Shown here piece by piece: positions 15,249 to 24,074 of a DNA stretch of 53,547 nucleotides. The notes under the pieces are model-generated. The model made no database searches, had not been told where the DNA came from, and saw nothing but the letters and a program-made list of their open reading frames with translations. Source of the stretch: a virus. The stretch is taken from IMG/VR virus record IMGVR_UViG_3300029952_000034, positions 1-53,547 of that record. One strand, given 5' to 3'. The position numbers and the translations under genes were made by a program. The number at the start of each line of letters is the position of its first letter. Within the stretch, counting starts at the first letter, position 1.

Positions 15249-17882
15249 TCAGGCGTTGACCCAGGCGCCACTGCTCCACAGCACGGGCGCCGCGCCATTG
15301 TTGGCGGAGATGGTGGCCAGGGTGGTCGCGCCGGCCTTGACCGTGATGGCGTAGGTCGCGGCATTGCCTTCGAGGTCGGTCAGCACGATGCGCTGGGCGT
15401 CCAGGGCGGTGGCCGGCAGATCCACCTCGAGCGCCGCGCCCGAGGTGTTGAGGATATCGACGTACCAGAGCAGGGACGGCGGCGTTCCGAGCGCCAGGGG
15501 CGAGCTGGTGGTGGTGATCACCGTCACCGTGGTGCCGTCCGAGGCCGGCGTGGTCAGGCTTTCGCCCGCGCTGGGGTCGGACGCTCCGGCCGCGTTTTCG
15601 GCGACCAGGAAATAGGTGTAGGCGGTCGAGGCCGCGACGGTCGGATCGGTATAGCCGACCGCCAGGCCGCTCCAGATCGCCACGGCCGAGCCGAAGGATG
15701 CGCCCAGGCCATTGGCGCGATAGAGCACATAGGCCAGCACGCCATCGGTCGAGGCGTTCGGTGTCCAGGCCAGGGCGACCTGGCTGTTGGTGGCCGTGGG
15801 CGACAGTCCCGTGGGCGCGGACGGAACCCCGCCCGTCCCCGACCCGAACCCGACGCCGGTCGGGGTGTAGAGATATTCCTGCACCACGCTCAGGTCTTCG
15901 GTCATCAGGCCGAACAGGTTGAACGAGGCGAATTTCAGATAGATCGGCTGGCCGACATATTGGCGCGGGATCTCATAGAGCAGGGTCGAGCCGGTCTTGC
16001 CCAGGATGTCCAGCACCGTGAACTGGGCTCCCGTGGCGTGGGCGCCCGGCGTCGTGCCATAGGCCCCGCGGCGCAGATAGGTCAGGTTCGCCGCATAGGT
16101 CGCGGTCGCGGTGACATCGCCGAAGGCCAGCAGTTCGCCCGTGGTCGGGATGGTGGCCACCCCGCCGCTGACACTGGGCTGGGGCGCCACCAGGGCCAGG
16201 GAGCGCAGGGCGTCGGCGTCGGCCGTGGTCACGGCCACAGGGACGGCCTGGCTTTCAGTGCAGTCAACCGCGAGGGTGTGGGTGGTGTCCGGATCGGCAT
16301 GGGCCGCCAAGGTCGCGGTCAGGAGCCCCTGCGGCGCCGCCGAGGTGATCTGGCCGATGACCTGATAGCTGGTCCCGTCGAACGAGATATTGACGTCGCA
16401 GCCGCCCCAATCCGCGCCGCCCGAGGCCGCGATCAGCAGGCTGGGCGTCGAACTGAACGCCGCATTGGGCTCGACCACGGCCGGCGTATTGACCACGCCC
16501 GGGTCCACATAGAGGTTCGGGAAGGACGACGGCACATTGCCGGAGGCCGAGGCCGAGGGCGGATAATAGGTCCCGATATTGCCCGGGAACTCCTCGGCGT
16601 TGAACTCCAGCTGATATTTCTCGTCCTCGCGGATATTGGTGACCCGCACGCGCAGCGCGTTCAGCCCGATATTCGGCTCGGTCAGGGTCAGGATGGTGCC
16701 GGGCAGGCACAGCAGATAGCGCTGGCTCACCTTGAAATTATAGCTGTTGCGGATATAGGCCGCGCGCTTGCCCAGCAGTTGGACCACGATCTTGCCCACG
16801 ATCGGGTCGCAGATCTCATCACCCTGGATATTGGCGTTGTCGCGCAGCCCATAGGTGTCGACGAGGGTCTGGTCCTTGTACTCGAACGGGTTGTTGACAT
16901 AGCCGATCGTGCGGTCGGTGATGTTCAGGATGGTGCGGTTGGGGCAATCGGCCGGATCGGCGCGGGTCACCTTCACCGGCGGCGAATTCTTGTCGAAGAT
17001 GAAGTCGTTCAGGCCCAGGTCATAGGCGACGTCGGTCGCCGGGACGTAGGCGGCGCCATTGCCGGTGATCGCGGCGTCGCCCAGCGGCACGAATTGCAGC
17101 TGCGCCCCCGACCAGTAGATCCAGCTATTGGTCAGCTGCGCCCAGCGGTTCAGCACCGAGGTCGCCTTTTCCAGGCTGACCAGCAGCGGCGAGACGAAGA
17201 TGCCCTGGGCCAGAAGGTAGTTGCGATATTGCGTCTGGTCGCCGATATCGGCCGCGGCGAACAGCACGCCATATTGCGGATTGGTCAGCAGGTCATTGAC
17301 GCAGTCGCTGGCCAGGACGTCGATCGCGTCGGACTGGACATGGCTGCTGGGGTCGATCCAGCCCGGGGTGGTGTGACTGAAGCTGAAGCCATTGGTCCGG
17401 GCGCACTCGAACCCGTTGTCAGGGATGGTCGCGGACTCGCCAAGGTCCTGCTTCGGACAGCCCAGATAGGTCGTATAGGCATAGGCCCGCGCGGCGTTCG
17501 GATAGTTCGACACCATCCAGGACCAGGGCGCCTGGGTCGCCGTGCCGGCGAACAGAGTCATGTTCAGCTGGCTGAGATTGCTGGTGGTGGTGGTCGAGCC
17601 CTGCGCCCAGCAGCGGTTCAGCCGGTCGATCGGGCCTTCGCACAGGGCCAACAGGGTCGCGGCGGTATAGTCATAGGGCTGCTGCGAGGACTTGCCACCG
17701 CCGCCCTTGCCCTTGCCGTTGATCGGCCGACCCTTGAAATTGCCGTACCAGATGGCGTTGGTCGCCAGCCGGCGCTGACCCCAGAACAGCGGGATCGGCA
17801 GGTCCATCATGGACGAGCCGACATTGAGGCCGCTGTAGCGGATCGGGGCCGGCGGTTTGGGACCAGTGTTGAACAGGCCCAT
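15249..17882 (-). CDS. tail-tip hub / host-specificity protein, RcGTA-like
   Basis: An 877-residue protein in the position of the RcGTA baseplate multidomain protein, or lambda J equivalent. It starts MGLFNTGPKPPAPIRYSG and carries PIPLFWGQRRLATNAIWYG, typical of this hub family. The central region forms the hub domains. Near residues 690-780 a fibronectin type III domain is visible (PSAPTGLSPTATNSQVALAW, later TAYTYFLVAENAAG). The C-terminus is a small beta domain. ATG 17882 overlaps the stop of the NlpC/P60 gene. It should form the distal tail tip and take part in host recognition. Confidence 0.8.
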   Translation of the reverse strand: MGLFNTGPKPPAPIRYSGLNVGSSMMDLPIPLFWGQRRLATNAIWYGNFKGRPINGKGKGGGGKSSQQPYDYTAATLLALCEGPIDRLNRCWAQGSTTTTSNLSQLNMTLFAGTATQAPWSWMVSNYPNAARAYAYTTYLGCPKQDLGESATIPDNGFECARTNGFSFSHTTPGWIDPSSHVQSDAIDVLASDCVNDLLTNPQYGVLFAAADIGDQTQYRNYLLAQGIFVSPLLVSLEKATSVLNRWAQLTNSWIYWSGAQLQFVPLGDAAITGNGAAYVPATDVAYDLGLNDFIFDKNSPPVKVTRADPADCPNRTILNITDRTIGYVNNPFEYKDQTLVDTYGLRDNANIQGDEICDPIVGKIVVQLLGKRAAYIRNSYNFKVSQRYLLCLPGTILTLTEPNIGLNALRVRVTNIREDEKYQLEFNAEEFPGNIGTYYPPSASASGNVPSSFPNLYVDPGVVNTPAVVEPNAAFSSTPSLLIAASGGADWGGCDVNISFDGTSYQVIGQITSAAPQGLLTATLAAHADPDTTHTLAVDCTESQAVPVAVTTADADALRSLALVAPQPSVSGGVATIPTTGELLAFGDVTATATYAANLTYLRRGAYGTTPGAHATGAQFTVLDILGKTGSTLLYEIPRQYVGQPIYLKFASFNLFGLMTEDLSVVQEYLYTPTGVGFGSGTGGVPSAPTGLSPTATNSQVALAWTPNASTDGVLAYVLYRANGLGASFGSAVAIWSGLAVGYTDPTVAASTAYTYFLVAENAAGASDPSAGESLTTPASDGTTVTVITTTSSPLALGTPPSLLWYVDILNTSGAALEVDLPATALDAQRIVLTDLEGNAATYAITVKAGATTLATISANNGAAPVLWSSGAWVNA

Positions 17883-18448
17883 CAGCGGCCCCACAGGGTG
17901 AAATACTTCACCGGCCGGGGCACATGGCCGCCGCGCCAGCCGATGAAGGCCAGCAGCGGCTCGTCGATCGCCGAGACCGTCACCTGGCCGGCGGCGGCAT
18001 AGGCGTGACAGACCTCGCGGGCGTTGATCATCACCGCCCCGTGGGCATAGGTCCGGCCGAACCGCCAGACCAGGATGTCGCCCGGCCGCGCGGCGTCAGT
18101 CTCGTGCGCGCCCAGCTGCGCCAGGCAGTCCAGAAAGCGCTCCTCCTCGCGGTGCTGGAACCAGCGCGACGGATAGGGCCTGGGGTCGAAATCGCCGATC
18201 AGCCCCGCCTCGCGATAGGTCCCGACCAGGCTCATGGCGCAATCCACCGCCCCGTTCGGTCCCTTGACGAAGCCGCAGTCGCGGAACGGCGTGCCGATCC
18301 AGCCCAGCATGGCGCGCACGGCGTGCGCGCGCTGGGTCGCCTCGGATTCGCTGGCCACGTCATGGGCCTCGATCGCCCCGGCGCGATCCTTGACCAGCAG
18401 GCGCGCGCCCTCGGCCCAGGTCTCCTGGTGGTGATAGACCGCGCCCAT
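17882..18448 (-). CDS. NlpC/P60 family tail peptidase
   Basis: A 188-residue protein equivalent in place to RcGTA gp14 and lambda gpK. Motifs: the catalytic Cys in VDCAMSLVGTYREAG near residue 70, and His in YAHGAVMI near residue 137. It starts in a TGATG overlap with the DUF2163 gene. It would cleave peptidoglycan during DNA entry. The Cys motif DCAMS is slightly divergent from the usual DC-x-G. Residues about 40-46 (RAHAVRAML) are encoded by the dispersed palindrome at 18314-18328, so this copy lies within the domain. Confidence 0.8.
   Translation of the reverse strand: MGAVYHHQETWAEGARLLVKDRAGAIEAHDVASESEATQRAHAVRAMLGWIGTPFRDCGFVKGPNGAVDCAMSLVGTYREAGLIGDFDPRPYPSRWFQHREEERFLDCLAQLGAHETDAARPGDILVWRFGRTYAHGAVMINAREVCHAYAAAGQVTVSAIDEPLLAFIGWRGGHVPRPVKYFTLWGR
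18314..18328. repeat. dispersed palindrome copy 3
   Basis: GCGCACGGCGTGCGC (reverse complement of the consensus) inside the NlpC/P60 gene. In the gene's frame it gives AHAVR. Confidence 0.85.
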
Positions 18449-19335
18449 CAGTACGCCGCGTTCGGCGGCGGGATGAATTCGAATCCCCGATAATGCTGGG
18501 TGTTGGACCGGTCGGCGCAGCTCTGGCCCGAGGCGGAATTCTCGGTCTTGTCGCAGCCCTCGAACCCGGTGAAGGTGTCGCCGGGCGCCGGGACGATGTA
18601 GAGCGGATAGGCCAGGGTCACGCCGCCGGAGGCCGCCGCCAGGATGGTGCGCCTCTGCCCCGCCCCAGCGCCCGAGGTGATCGCCAGGGTGCCTGCGGTG
18701 TAGAGCGCCGGCGTCGCAGACGGCGAGGCCCAGGGGACGAAGGTCGGGGTGGGGTCGGCGCCCACGGCGAAGGTCGATGTGTAGGCCGCGCGGTTGAGGG
18801 TGCAGCCGAGGTCGCAAAAGGCGTGATTGCAGCCGACCTGGAACAGGTTGCGCGGGACATATTGGTCCAGCTTGTTGACCTTGCCCTTGATGTTCATCTG
18901 GGCGCCGGCGCCGGTGATGTCGATCGCCCCGACCTCGCCGCCGAACAGGTCCACCAGGCCGAGGTCCGCCGTGTCGCCCGGCGTAGTCATGAAGGCCCGC
19001 GCGAGCAGGAAGGACGCCCCGTCGAACAGGCCGTTGTGGATCTGGGTCTTGATATTGGCCCCGCCCGCGAAGCCGTCGTTCATCGCGCTCAGCTTCAGCG
19101 TCAGGGTCGGGACTTCGAGGGTGTTGGTGACGTTCCAGCCCGACCGGGTGATCCACGGCTTGCGCGAGGCATAGACCACGTCGCCCACGGTCAGGTCGCT
19201 GTCCCAGGACGCGAAATTATAGGTGGTGACGCCATCGGCCAGGCCGAAGGTGAACAGGTCGGCCGACCATAGCTTGACGCCGCCGGCCAGCGCCGCCACC
19301 AGGGCCGGCGAGGCGTCGCGCAGAAGCGCGCTCAC
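18448..19335 (-). CDS. DUF2163 tail hub protein, RcGTA gp13-like
   Basis: A 295-residue protein starting MSALLRDASPALVAALAGG, typical of DUF2163. The family corresponds to RcGTA gp13 and lambda gpL, hub proteins that bind an iron-sulfur cluster. Cys residues fit this: CNHAFCDLGC near residue 175 and later FEGCDKTEN with SGQSC. The C-terminal QHYRGFEFIPPP also matches the family ending (FRGFPFIP type). It starts at GTG 19335 overlapping the DUF2460 stop. Confidence 0.85.
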   Translation of the reverse strand: MSALLRDASPALVAALAGGVKLWSADLFTFGLADGVTTYNFASWDSDLTVGDVVYASRKPWITRSGWNVTNTLEVPTLTLKLSAMNDGFAGGANIKTQIHNGLFDGASFLLARAFMTTPGDTADLGLVDLFGGEVGAIDITGAGAQMNIKGKVNKLDQYVPRNLFQVGCNHAFCDLGCTLNRAAYTSTFAVGADPTPTFVPWASPSATPALYTAGTLAITSGAGAGQRRTILAAASGGVTLAYPLYIVPAPGDTFTGFEGCDKTENSASGQSCADRSNTQHYRGFEFIPPPNAAY

Positions 19336-20003
19336 GCCCCGGACCGGCAGCTGTGCAGCGCGACCTTTTGCAGCTTGAACAGTCGATCCATGAACTTCTC
19401 GAACGTGTTGCTGTTGTCTGCGAGCTTGCAGTAATAATAATACTTCATATCGATAGAAATCGGCACGCCAGACCCAGGGGCCGTCCCGAAGGTGATGGTA
19501 TTGGCGCAGGGCGTCGCGGTGCTGATCGCATAGCCAGAGGGCGCGACCGGCGTCGCCGAGGTCCCCAGATAGACATTGACGCCGGCGTCGGTATTGACCT
19601 GGCCGACCGGCTCGCGCCCAAAATAGCCATTGGCCCCGAAGCCGCGGGTGAGGGTGAACACCGTCGTGGCTCCATCCCCGACCCCAATGAGGTCGCGAAA
19701 CACCTGGTCGTCGTCGGGATTGCGATAGAGGAAGCGGCCGAGCGTGCCGGACAGCATCAGGTGGAAGCCCATCAGGGTGCGGAATTCCAGCTGGGCCAGG
19801 GGCGAGCCGCCCGGGACCGGACCGTGGCGCAAAAACTCATAGGTCAGCTCGAAGTCATGCAGCGGATATTGCGCCAGCCCGATATCGATATCCGCCCCGC
19901 TCGCCGTGGTCGCCGTCGGCATATTGACGAAGCTGGGCGACCATTTCGAACTGAAGGCCAGGCCCGGCAACAGGTCCCGGCCCGGATAGACCGGAAGCGT
20001 CAT
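19332..20003 (-). CDS. DUF2460 distal tail protein, RcGTA gp12-like
   Basis: A 223-residue protein in the fixed RcGTA order after the tape measure. It carries FSSKWSPSFVNMPTAT, PLHDFELTYEFLR, EFRTLMGFHLMLSG and FLYRNPDDDQV, all recognisable DUF2460 segments. It forms the distal tail ring connecting tube and hub. The ATG at 20003 lies 17 bases after the tape measure stop. Confidence 0.88.
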   Translation of the reverse strand: MTLPVYPGRDLLPGLAFSSKWSPSFVNMPTATTASGADIDIGLAQYPLHDFELTYEFLRHGPVPGGSPLAQLEFRTLMGFHLMLSGTLGRFLYRNPDDDQVFRDLIGVGDGATTVFTLTRGFGANGYFGREPVGQVNTDAGVNVYLGTSATPVAPSGYAISTATPCANTITFGTAPGSGVPISIDMKYYYYCKLADNSNTFEKFMDRLFKLQKVALHSCRSGA

Positions 20004-20019
20004 CTAAAGGCCTCGCGGA

Positions 20020-22833
20020 TCAGGCCAGGACCAGCGCGCCGCTGCGCACCGCGACCTTGACCATGTCGGTGACGTCGCTGGCGTGGTTTCGCAGCTGGTC
20101 GCGGAAGGGCATCGTCTCGCCGGACAGCTGGGGCGCATAGTTGATGTGCTGATGGAGGTCACCCCCCCGCCGGCCGCCGCCACTGGCGCCGACGGCCGAC
20201 ATCAGGGCCTTGTTATCCGCCGCTGGAATGATGCGTTCGCCCGCGTGGATCTGGGCCATCATGTCGGTCGGCACCTCGTTGGTCCCGACCGCGAGGCTGG
20301 CGACCGTGCCAAAGGCCATGGCGGCCGAGGCCATGGAGGCGCCGAAGGCCGGCGCCGTCATGTCCAGGGGCCAGGGCGCGCCGGCCATGGAGGCCACACC
20401 CGCCGCGCCGGCGATCCCGGCATAGGAGGCGACCTGGGCCGCCGCCGTGGCGCTCTGGGCGCTCTTGCCCATGATCAGGCTGACGATCCATTGCTCGACC
20501 ATGCGCTCGATCGCGCTGATCACCATCTGCAGGGCGTCCTCGCCGATGCGGACAATGGCCTGTTGCCAGGTCTCGGTGCCTTCGACCAGGCCCTTGATCT
20601 GGCTGCCGGCGCCCTGGATCAGGGGGTCGATCGAGGAATGCCATGCCGAGGCGATGCGCTGCTGGTCCTGGATCTGGGCGTTGGTGGCCTGGGCCGACAT
20701 GACCCGCTGCTGATTGGCCCATTCCTGGTCGGCCAGCTTCTTCTGCCCGGCGGCGGCGCGGTACTGTTCGGAATCCTGGGTATATTTGGCCGCGGCGTCG
20801 GCCATGGCCTGGTCAAGGATCGCCATCTTGGCCGCGTTCAGCGCCTGGGCGTCGGCCAGGTCCTGGGCGTTCTCCTGCGCATGCAGGGCGGCGATCTTCT
20901 GCGCCGCCGAGACCTCGCCCAGGATCGGGTCGCCCTTGGCGCCGGCCTGGATGGTGGTCTCGGCCGAGCGGCCTTGCGCGTCGCGGACCGACTTCTGCGC
21001 CGCCAGGTTCGATTCCAGACCCTTCAGGGCGTCGTCGCGCCCCTTCTTGGTCGCCTCGTCCATCTTGGCGGCATGATCGTGCGCCGCCGCCTCCATCTCG
21101 CGATAGGCGTTCTTATATTCCGCACTCTCCTGGCCGAAGGTCGACTTGATGAAGGCCAGCTTGACGTTCCAGTCGGCCTGTTCCTTGGCCCAGTTGTCGC
21201 GATCGGCCTGCAGGGCGTCGTTCAGGCTGGCCAGCTGCGACTGATAGCCCTCATGGGCCAGGGCCTTGGCGGCGTCATAGATATGGCCCTGGATCTCCAG
21301 CCAGTCCTTTGAGCCATTGGCGACCGTCGAGGCCTTGGACTGCCAGAACGCCAGTTCCTTCTGGGTTTCGTCGCCGAAAAAGTCGTTCGACAACACCTGG
21401 GCGCGGCGGAATTCCTCCTGATATTGCTGGACGACCCCCGGACCCTTCGGACCCTTGGGCGCGGCGTCGGACTTCATGGCCTGAGCGCGGGCGCCGGCGG
21501 CCTCCTGTTCATAGAGCGCCTTGTTGGCCGGATCAGCCGCGACCGCCCGGTTCAGGTTTTCGTTGATGCCCTGCAGTGCGATCTTGAGCTTTTCGCCGCT
21601 GCTGCGCGAGGCGTCGAACTGCTCCTGCAGTTTCTGGGCGGCGGCGACGCCTTCCTTCTGGACCTCGGTCGCATGCGCCTTGGCCGTCGCGCTGCGCTCG
21701 TCGGCGGCTTCCTGCGACCGCGCCAGGGCCAGCTGGCGTTCGGCCGCGGCGATCTGGGCGTCATAGCTGTGCTCGAGGCCGCCGCCGCCCTTGGACAGGT
21801 TCTTGTAATAGTCCAGCTGGCTCTGCGCGGCGGCGATCTTGTCGGCGTTGCTGTCGCGGCCAAAGCCCTTCAGCTTGTCCCAGGCGTCAGAAATCGCCGC
21901 ACCGACCTTGTGCCAGGCGCTTTCGAGGAAGCCGAGGTTCTGCGGGGCCTGCTGGCCGAGATAGTTATAGACGTCCTTGGCCAGGGCGTATTCGGCCGAC
22001 TCCTTCTGACCCTGCTGTTCCAGCTGCTGGATGTATTCGAACTGGGCCGTGGTCAGCTGGCCATACTTGGCCTGGTAGTCGGCGGCGAACTTGGCGACGC
22101 CGCCGCTCATCTTTTCGAACTCGGCGTTCCACTTGTCGGCGCTCTCGCCGGTCAGCTGCGACATTCGCGTGGCGTCCGCGCCGATCAGCTGAATGGTCTG
22201 GCCGGTGAACTGTCCGGTCGAGGCCAGGGCCATCAGCTCCGTGGTCGCGGCCCCGATGCCCTCATGCGCCCAATTGGCGGTCGCCTGGGCCATGCCCTGC
22301 AGTTGCGAGATGGTGACGCCGGCATAGCCATTGGTCGCCTCCATCGCGTTCCGGAACTTGGCCATCTCCTCAGAGCCCTGCTCGGCGGCGAGCAGGAAGA
22401 CGGCGATCGGCGCGGCGATGGCGGCGATAGCCGCGCCGGTCCCGATCACCGCCGGGGTCAGGATGCCCAGGCGCTGGGCCAGGATGGTCGCGGAGCCCGA
22501 CAGCCGGGTGAAATTGCCCCGGGCCAGTTCGCGGGCCATGACGATGGATTCGCGGGTCACCCCGGCCATGCCGCTGTGCACGCCGCCGAGGCCGCCGGTG
22601 ACCACCTTGAGCTGAGAATCGAAGGATTTGACGCCATTGCTCAGCCGCGCCACCTCGGACCCGGTCTTGAGCATGTCGGCGCGCAGTTCGTCGGTCAGGC
22701 CGCCGGACTTGGCCTGCTTGGCGAAGTCGGCGAGATCCTTCTGGGCCGCCTTCAGCTCAGACGACATGATCGCCCGCTTGACCTGCAAGTCGGCGACGTC
22801 GACCTTGATGCTGACCGCGATATTGTTGGTCAT
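20020..22833 (-). CDS. tape measure protein
   Basis: A 937-residue protein, the longest in the tail block, in the expected place before the DUF2460 gene. The N-terminal 120 residues and a large central part (about 290-700) are highly charged helix with coiled-coil character. A hydrophobic segment lies near residues 130-150 (GTGAAIAAIAAPIAVFLLAA), and Ala/Gly/Met-rich hydrophobic segments occupy about 820-870. This is the composition of long-tail tape measure proteins. The C-terminal RRGGDLHQHINY is typical too. The ATG overlaps nothing; the chaperone frame stops 2 bases upstream. Confidence 0.88.
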   Translation of the reverse strand: MTNNIAVSIKVDVADLQVKRAIMSSELKAAQKDLADFAKQAKSGGLTDELRADMLKTGSEVARLSNGVKSFDSQLKVVTGGLGGVHSGMAGVTRESIVMARELARGNFTRLSGSATILAQRLGILTPAVIGTGAAIAAIAAPIAVFLLAAEQGSEEMAKFRNAMEATNGYAGVTISQLQGMAQATANWAHEGIGAATTELMALASTGQFTGQTIQLIGADATRMSQLTGESADKWNAEFEKMSGGVAKFAADYQAKYGQLTTAQFEYIQQLEQQGQKESAEYALAKDVYNYLGQQAPQNLGFLESAWHKVGAAISDAWDKLKGFGRDSNADKIAAAQSQLDYYKNLSKGGGGLEHSYDAQIAAAERQLALARSQEAADERSATAKAHATEVQKEGVAAAQKLQEQFDASRSSGEKLKIALQGINENLNRAVAADPANKALYEQEAAGARAQAMKSDAAPKGPKGPGVVQQYQEEFRRAQVLSNDFFGDETQKELAFWQSKASTVANGSKDWLEIQGHIYDAAKALAHEGYQSQLASLNDALQADRDNWAKEQADWNVKLAFIKSTFGQESAEYKNAYREMEAAAHDHAAKMDEATKKGRDDALKGLESNLAAQKSVRDAQGRSAETTIQAGAKGDPILGEVSAAQKIAALHAQENAQDLADAQALNAAKMAILDQAMADAAAKYTQDSEQYRAAAGQKKLADQEWANQQRVMSAQATNAQIQDQQRIASAWHSSIDPLIQGAGSQIKGLVEGTETWQQAIVRIGEDALQMVISAIERMVEQWIVSLIMGKSAQSATAAAQVASYAGIAGAAGVASMAGAPWPLDMTAPAFGASMASAAMAFGTVASLAVGTNEVPTDMMAQIHAGERIIPAADNKALMSAVGASGGGRRGGDLHQHINYAPQLSGETMPFRDQLRNHASDVTDMVKVAVRSGALVLA

Positions 22834-22835
22834 GG

Positions 22836-23557
22836 CTACTCCGTCACGTCGGGCAGGCCGCTATCCCATTCGCCGGCGGCGTCAGGGCCAGCGTCCACTG
22901 CGCCCGCGCACGCCGTGCGCGGCGGCGGCGTCCACCACTTCTGGCCGACGAAATAGGCCGCCACCAGATGGTCGGCTGGGGGATCTTCGGCCAGTTGCTG
23001 CTGCATCTCGGCGTGCAGCGACCAGGTCAGGTTGGCCCACCAATAGTCCCGCGTATGGCCGAAATAGCGGCAGGCGCGCAGGACGACGCCTTCCCAGTTT
23101 GGCTCGGGGACTAGGCCGCCCCCTCGCCCTCCCCCGGCGCCGGGGCCTCGGTCGAAAACACGAACAGCCCAGACTGGCGGCGAACGACCATCCAGGCGAA
23201 CTGGCGCTCGGTCTCGCTGGTCACCCAGCCTTCAAATTCCGCCCGGGTCAGGCCCGGGTGGCCGGCGACCAGACCGGCGAACAGGACCCCCATCACCAGC
23301 CGGTCGAAATCCTCGTTCGACAGTCCGTTGAACACATCGGACATCACCGCCATGTGGCGCGCGGAGCGCCCCACATCGCCTTCGCCATCGACGTCCGGCG
23401 AGGCGTCGATCGCCGCGCTCATCCGCGCACTGAGGTCCAGCAGTTCTGCCCGGCACTTTTTCAGGTCGCGCCAGACCAGTTCGGGAATCGGCCAGACCTT
23501 CCCCGCCAGCAGGGCGGTGACCGCCGTTTCTGGATCGAATTCCGCCGGTTCAGTCAT
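22836..23557 (-). CDS. GT-like tail assembly chaperone by -1 frameshift
   Basis: Reading the 148-residue upstream ORF and shifting -1 near its end gives one product of about 240 residues. The downstream frame is open from the shared region through to TAG at 22836-22838 and encodes VPEPNWEGVVLRACRYFG then DYWWANLTWSLHAEM, plainly protein-like. It has no usable ATG or GTG before that conserved part. Total length 722 nt is consistent with -1 slippage. G-rich slip candidates are the CCGGGGGAG and GAGGGGGCG stretches about 15-30 nt before the zero-frame stop. This is the lambda G/GT arrangement used by nearly all long-tailed phages. Confidence 0.8.
22906..22920. repeat. dispersed palindrome copy 4
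   Basis: GCGCACGCCGTGCGC inside the frameshift extension of the tail chaperone, where it is read as RTACA rather than AHAVR. Confidence 0.85.
23111..23557 (-). CDS. tail assembly chaperone, zero-frame (G-like)
   Basis: A 148-residue acidic protein with VWPIPELVWRDLKKCRAELL near residue 22-41, a pattern common to tail chaperones in front of tape measure genes. A helical middle follows (RHMAVMSDVFNGLSNED) and a Gly/Glu-rich end, APAPGEGEGAA, that carries the predicted slip site. The ATG overlaps the stop of the preceding 120-residue gene. Most translation should stop at 23111; a fraction should shift and yield the long form. Confidence 0.8.
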   Translation of the reverse strand: MTEPAEFDPETAVTALLAGKVWPIPELVWRDLKKCRAELLDLSARMSAAIDASPDVDGEGDVGRSARHMAVMSDVFNGLSNEDFDRLVMGVLFAGLVAGHPGLTRAEFEGWVTSETERQFAWMVVRRQSGLFVFSTEAPAPGEGEGAA

Positions 23558-23919
23558 CAGCGCGCCTCGGACATCCGGTGCTTGGCGCCTTCGATCATCT
23601 CGGGATGGTCGAGGGCCTGGGTGGTGATCTTGAGGATCAGGTCGGTGGACAGATCGAGGTCGCCGATGCGCGCGAGCACGGCCAGCAGGGGGCGGCGATT
23701 CCAGCGAATGGCGCGGATATCGTCGCAGGGGATCGTCGGCTGGCGGCGCTGGACCTGGTGCTGGGTGATCTTGCGGGCGACGAAGCGCCGCGCATTATCG
23801 ACCTCCAGCTGCGACAGCTTCAGATCCTCCATCACCCGCTCGACCGGCAGGCCGTTGGCGAGGTTCTGGAAGACCAGGCGCCGGACGCCCCCCAGCGTCC
23901 GGCGCTCAGCCTCCGTCAT
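23557..23919 (-). CDS. hypothetical tail-region protein
   Basis: A 120-residue helical basic protein between the major tail protein and the tail chaperone. It contains GGVRRLVFQNLANGLPVERVM and NARRFVARKITQHQV. No family is recognised; by place it may be a further tail assembly factor. A good Shine-Dalgarno (GGGAGAG) precedes the ATG. Upstream in the same frame lies a 30-bp repeat that is open for about 90 nt but has no start codon and is closed by TAG, so I keep the ATG at 23919. Confidence 0.65.
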   Translation of the reverse strand: MTEAERRTLGGVRRLVFQNLANGLPVERVMEDLKLSQLEVDNARRFVARKITQHQVQRRQPTIPCDDIRAIRWNRRPLLAVLARIGDLDLSTDLILKITTQALDHPEMIEGAKHRMSEAR

Positions 23920-23931
23920 CGGACTCTCCCA

Positions 23932-24073
23932 TGCGCTATCGCTCGCATCAGAGTCTTCCTTTGCGCTATCGCTCGCATCAGAGTCTTCCTTTGCGCTATC
24001 GCTCGCATGCGCTCGCTACTTGAGCGCCGCCCTTTTCGTTGCGCTAACGCTCGCATGCGCTCGCTCCTTGAGC
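23932..24073. repeat. compound tandem repeat between tail genes
   Basis: A 30-bp unit (TGCGCTATCGCTCGCATCAG then AGTCTTCCTT) is present twice in perfect tandem (23932-23991). A second, related unit with GCGCTAWCGCTCGCATGCG and TTGAGCGC then occurs twice (about 23991-24025 and 24039-24073). It fills the only sizeable gap in the tail gene block, between the major tail protein stop and the next gene. I recall similar dispersed repeats from alphaproteobacterial chromosomes but could not check. It may act on mRNA stability or termination between tail genes. Confidence 0.8.
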
Positions 24074-24074
24074 G

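Noticed and set aside
23932-23991. N-terminal extension of the 120-residue tail-region protein through the 30-bp repeats
   Set aside because: The frame is open through the repeats (EDSDASDSAK-like) but contains no ATG, GTG or TTG and is closed by TAG upstream.
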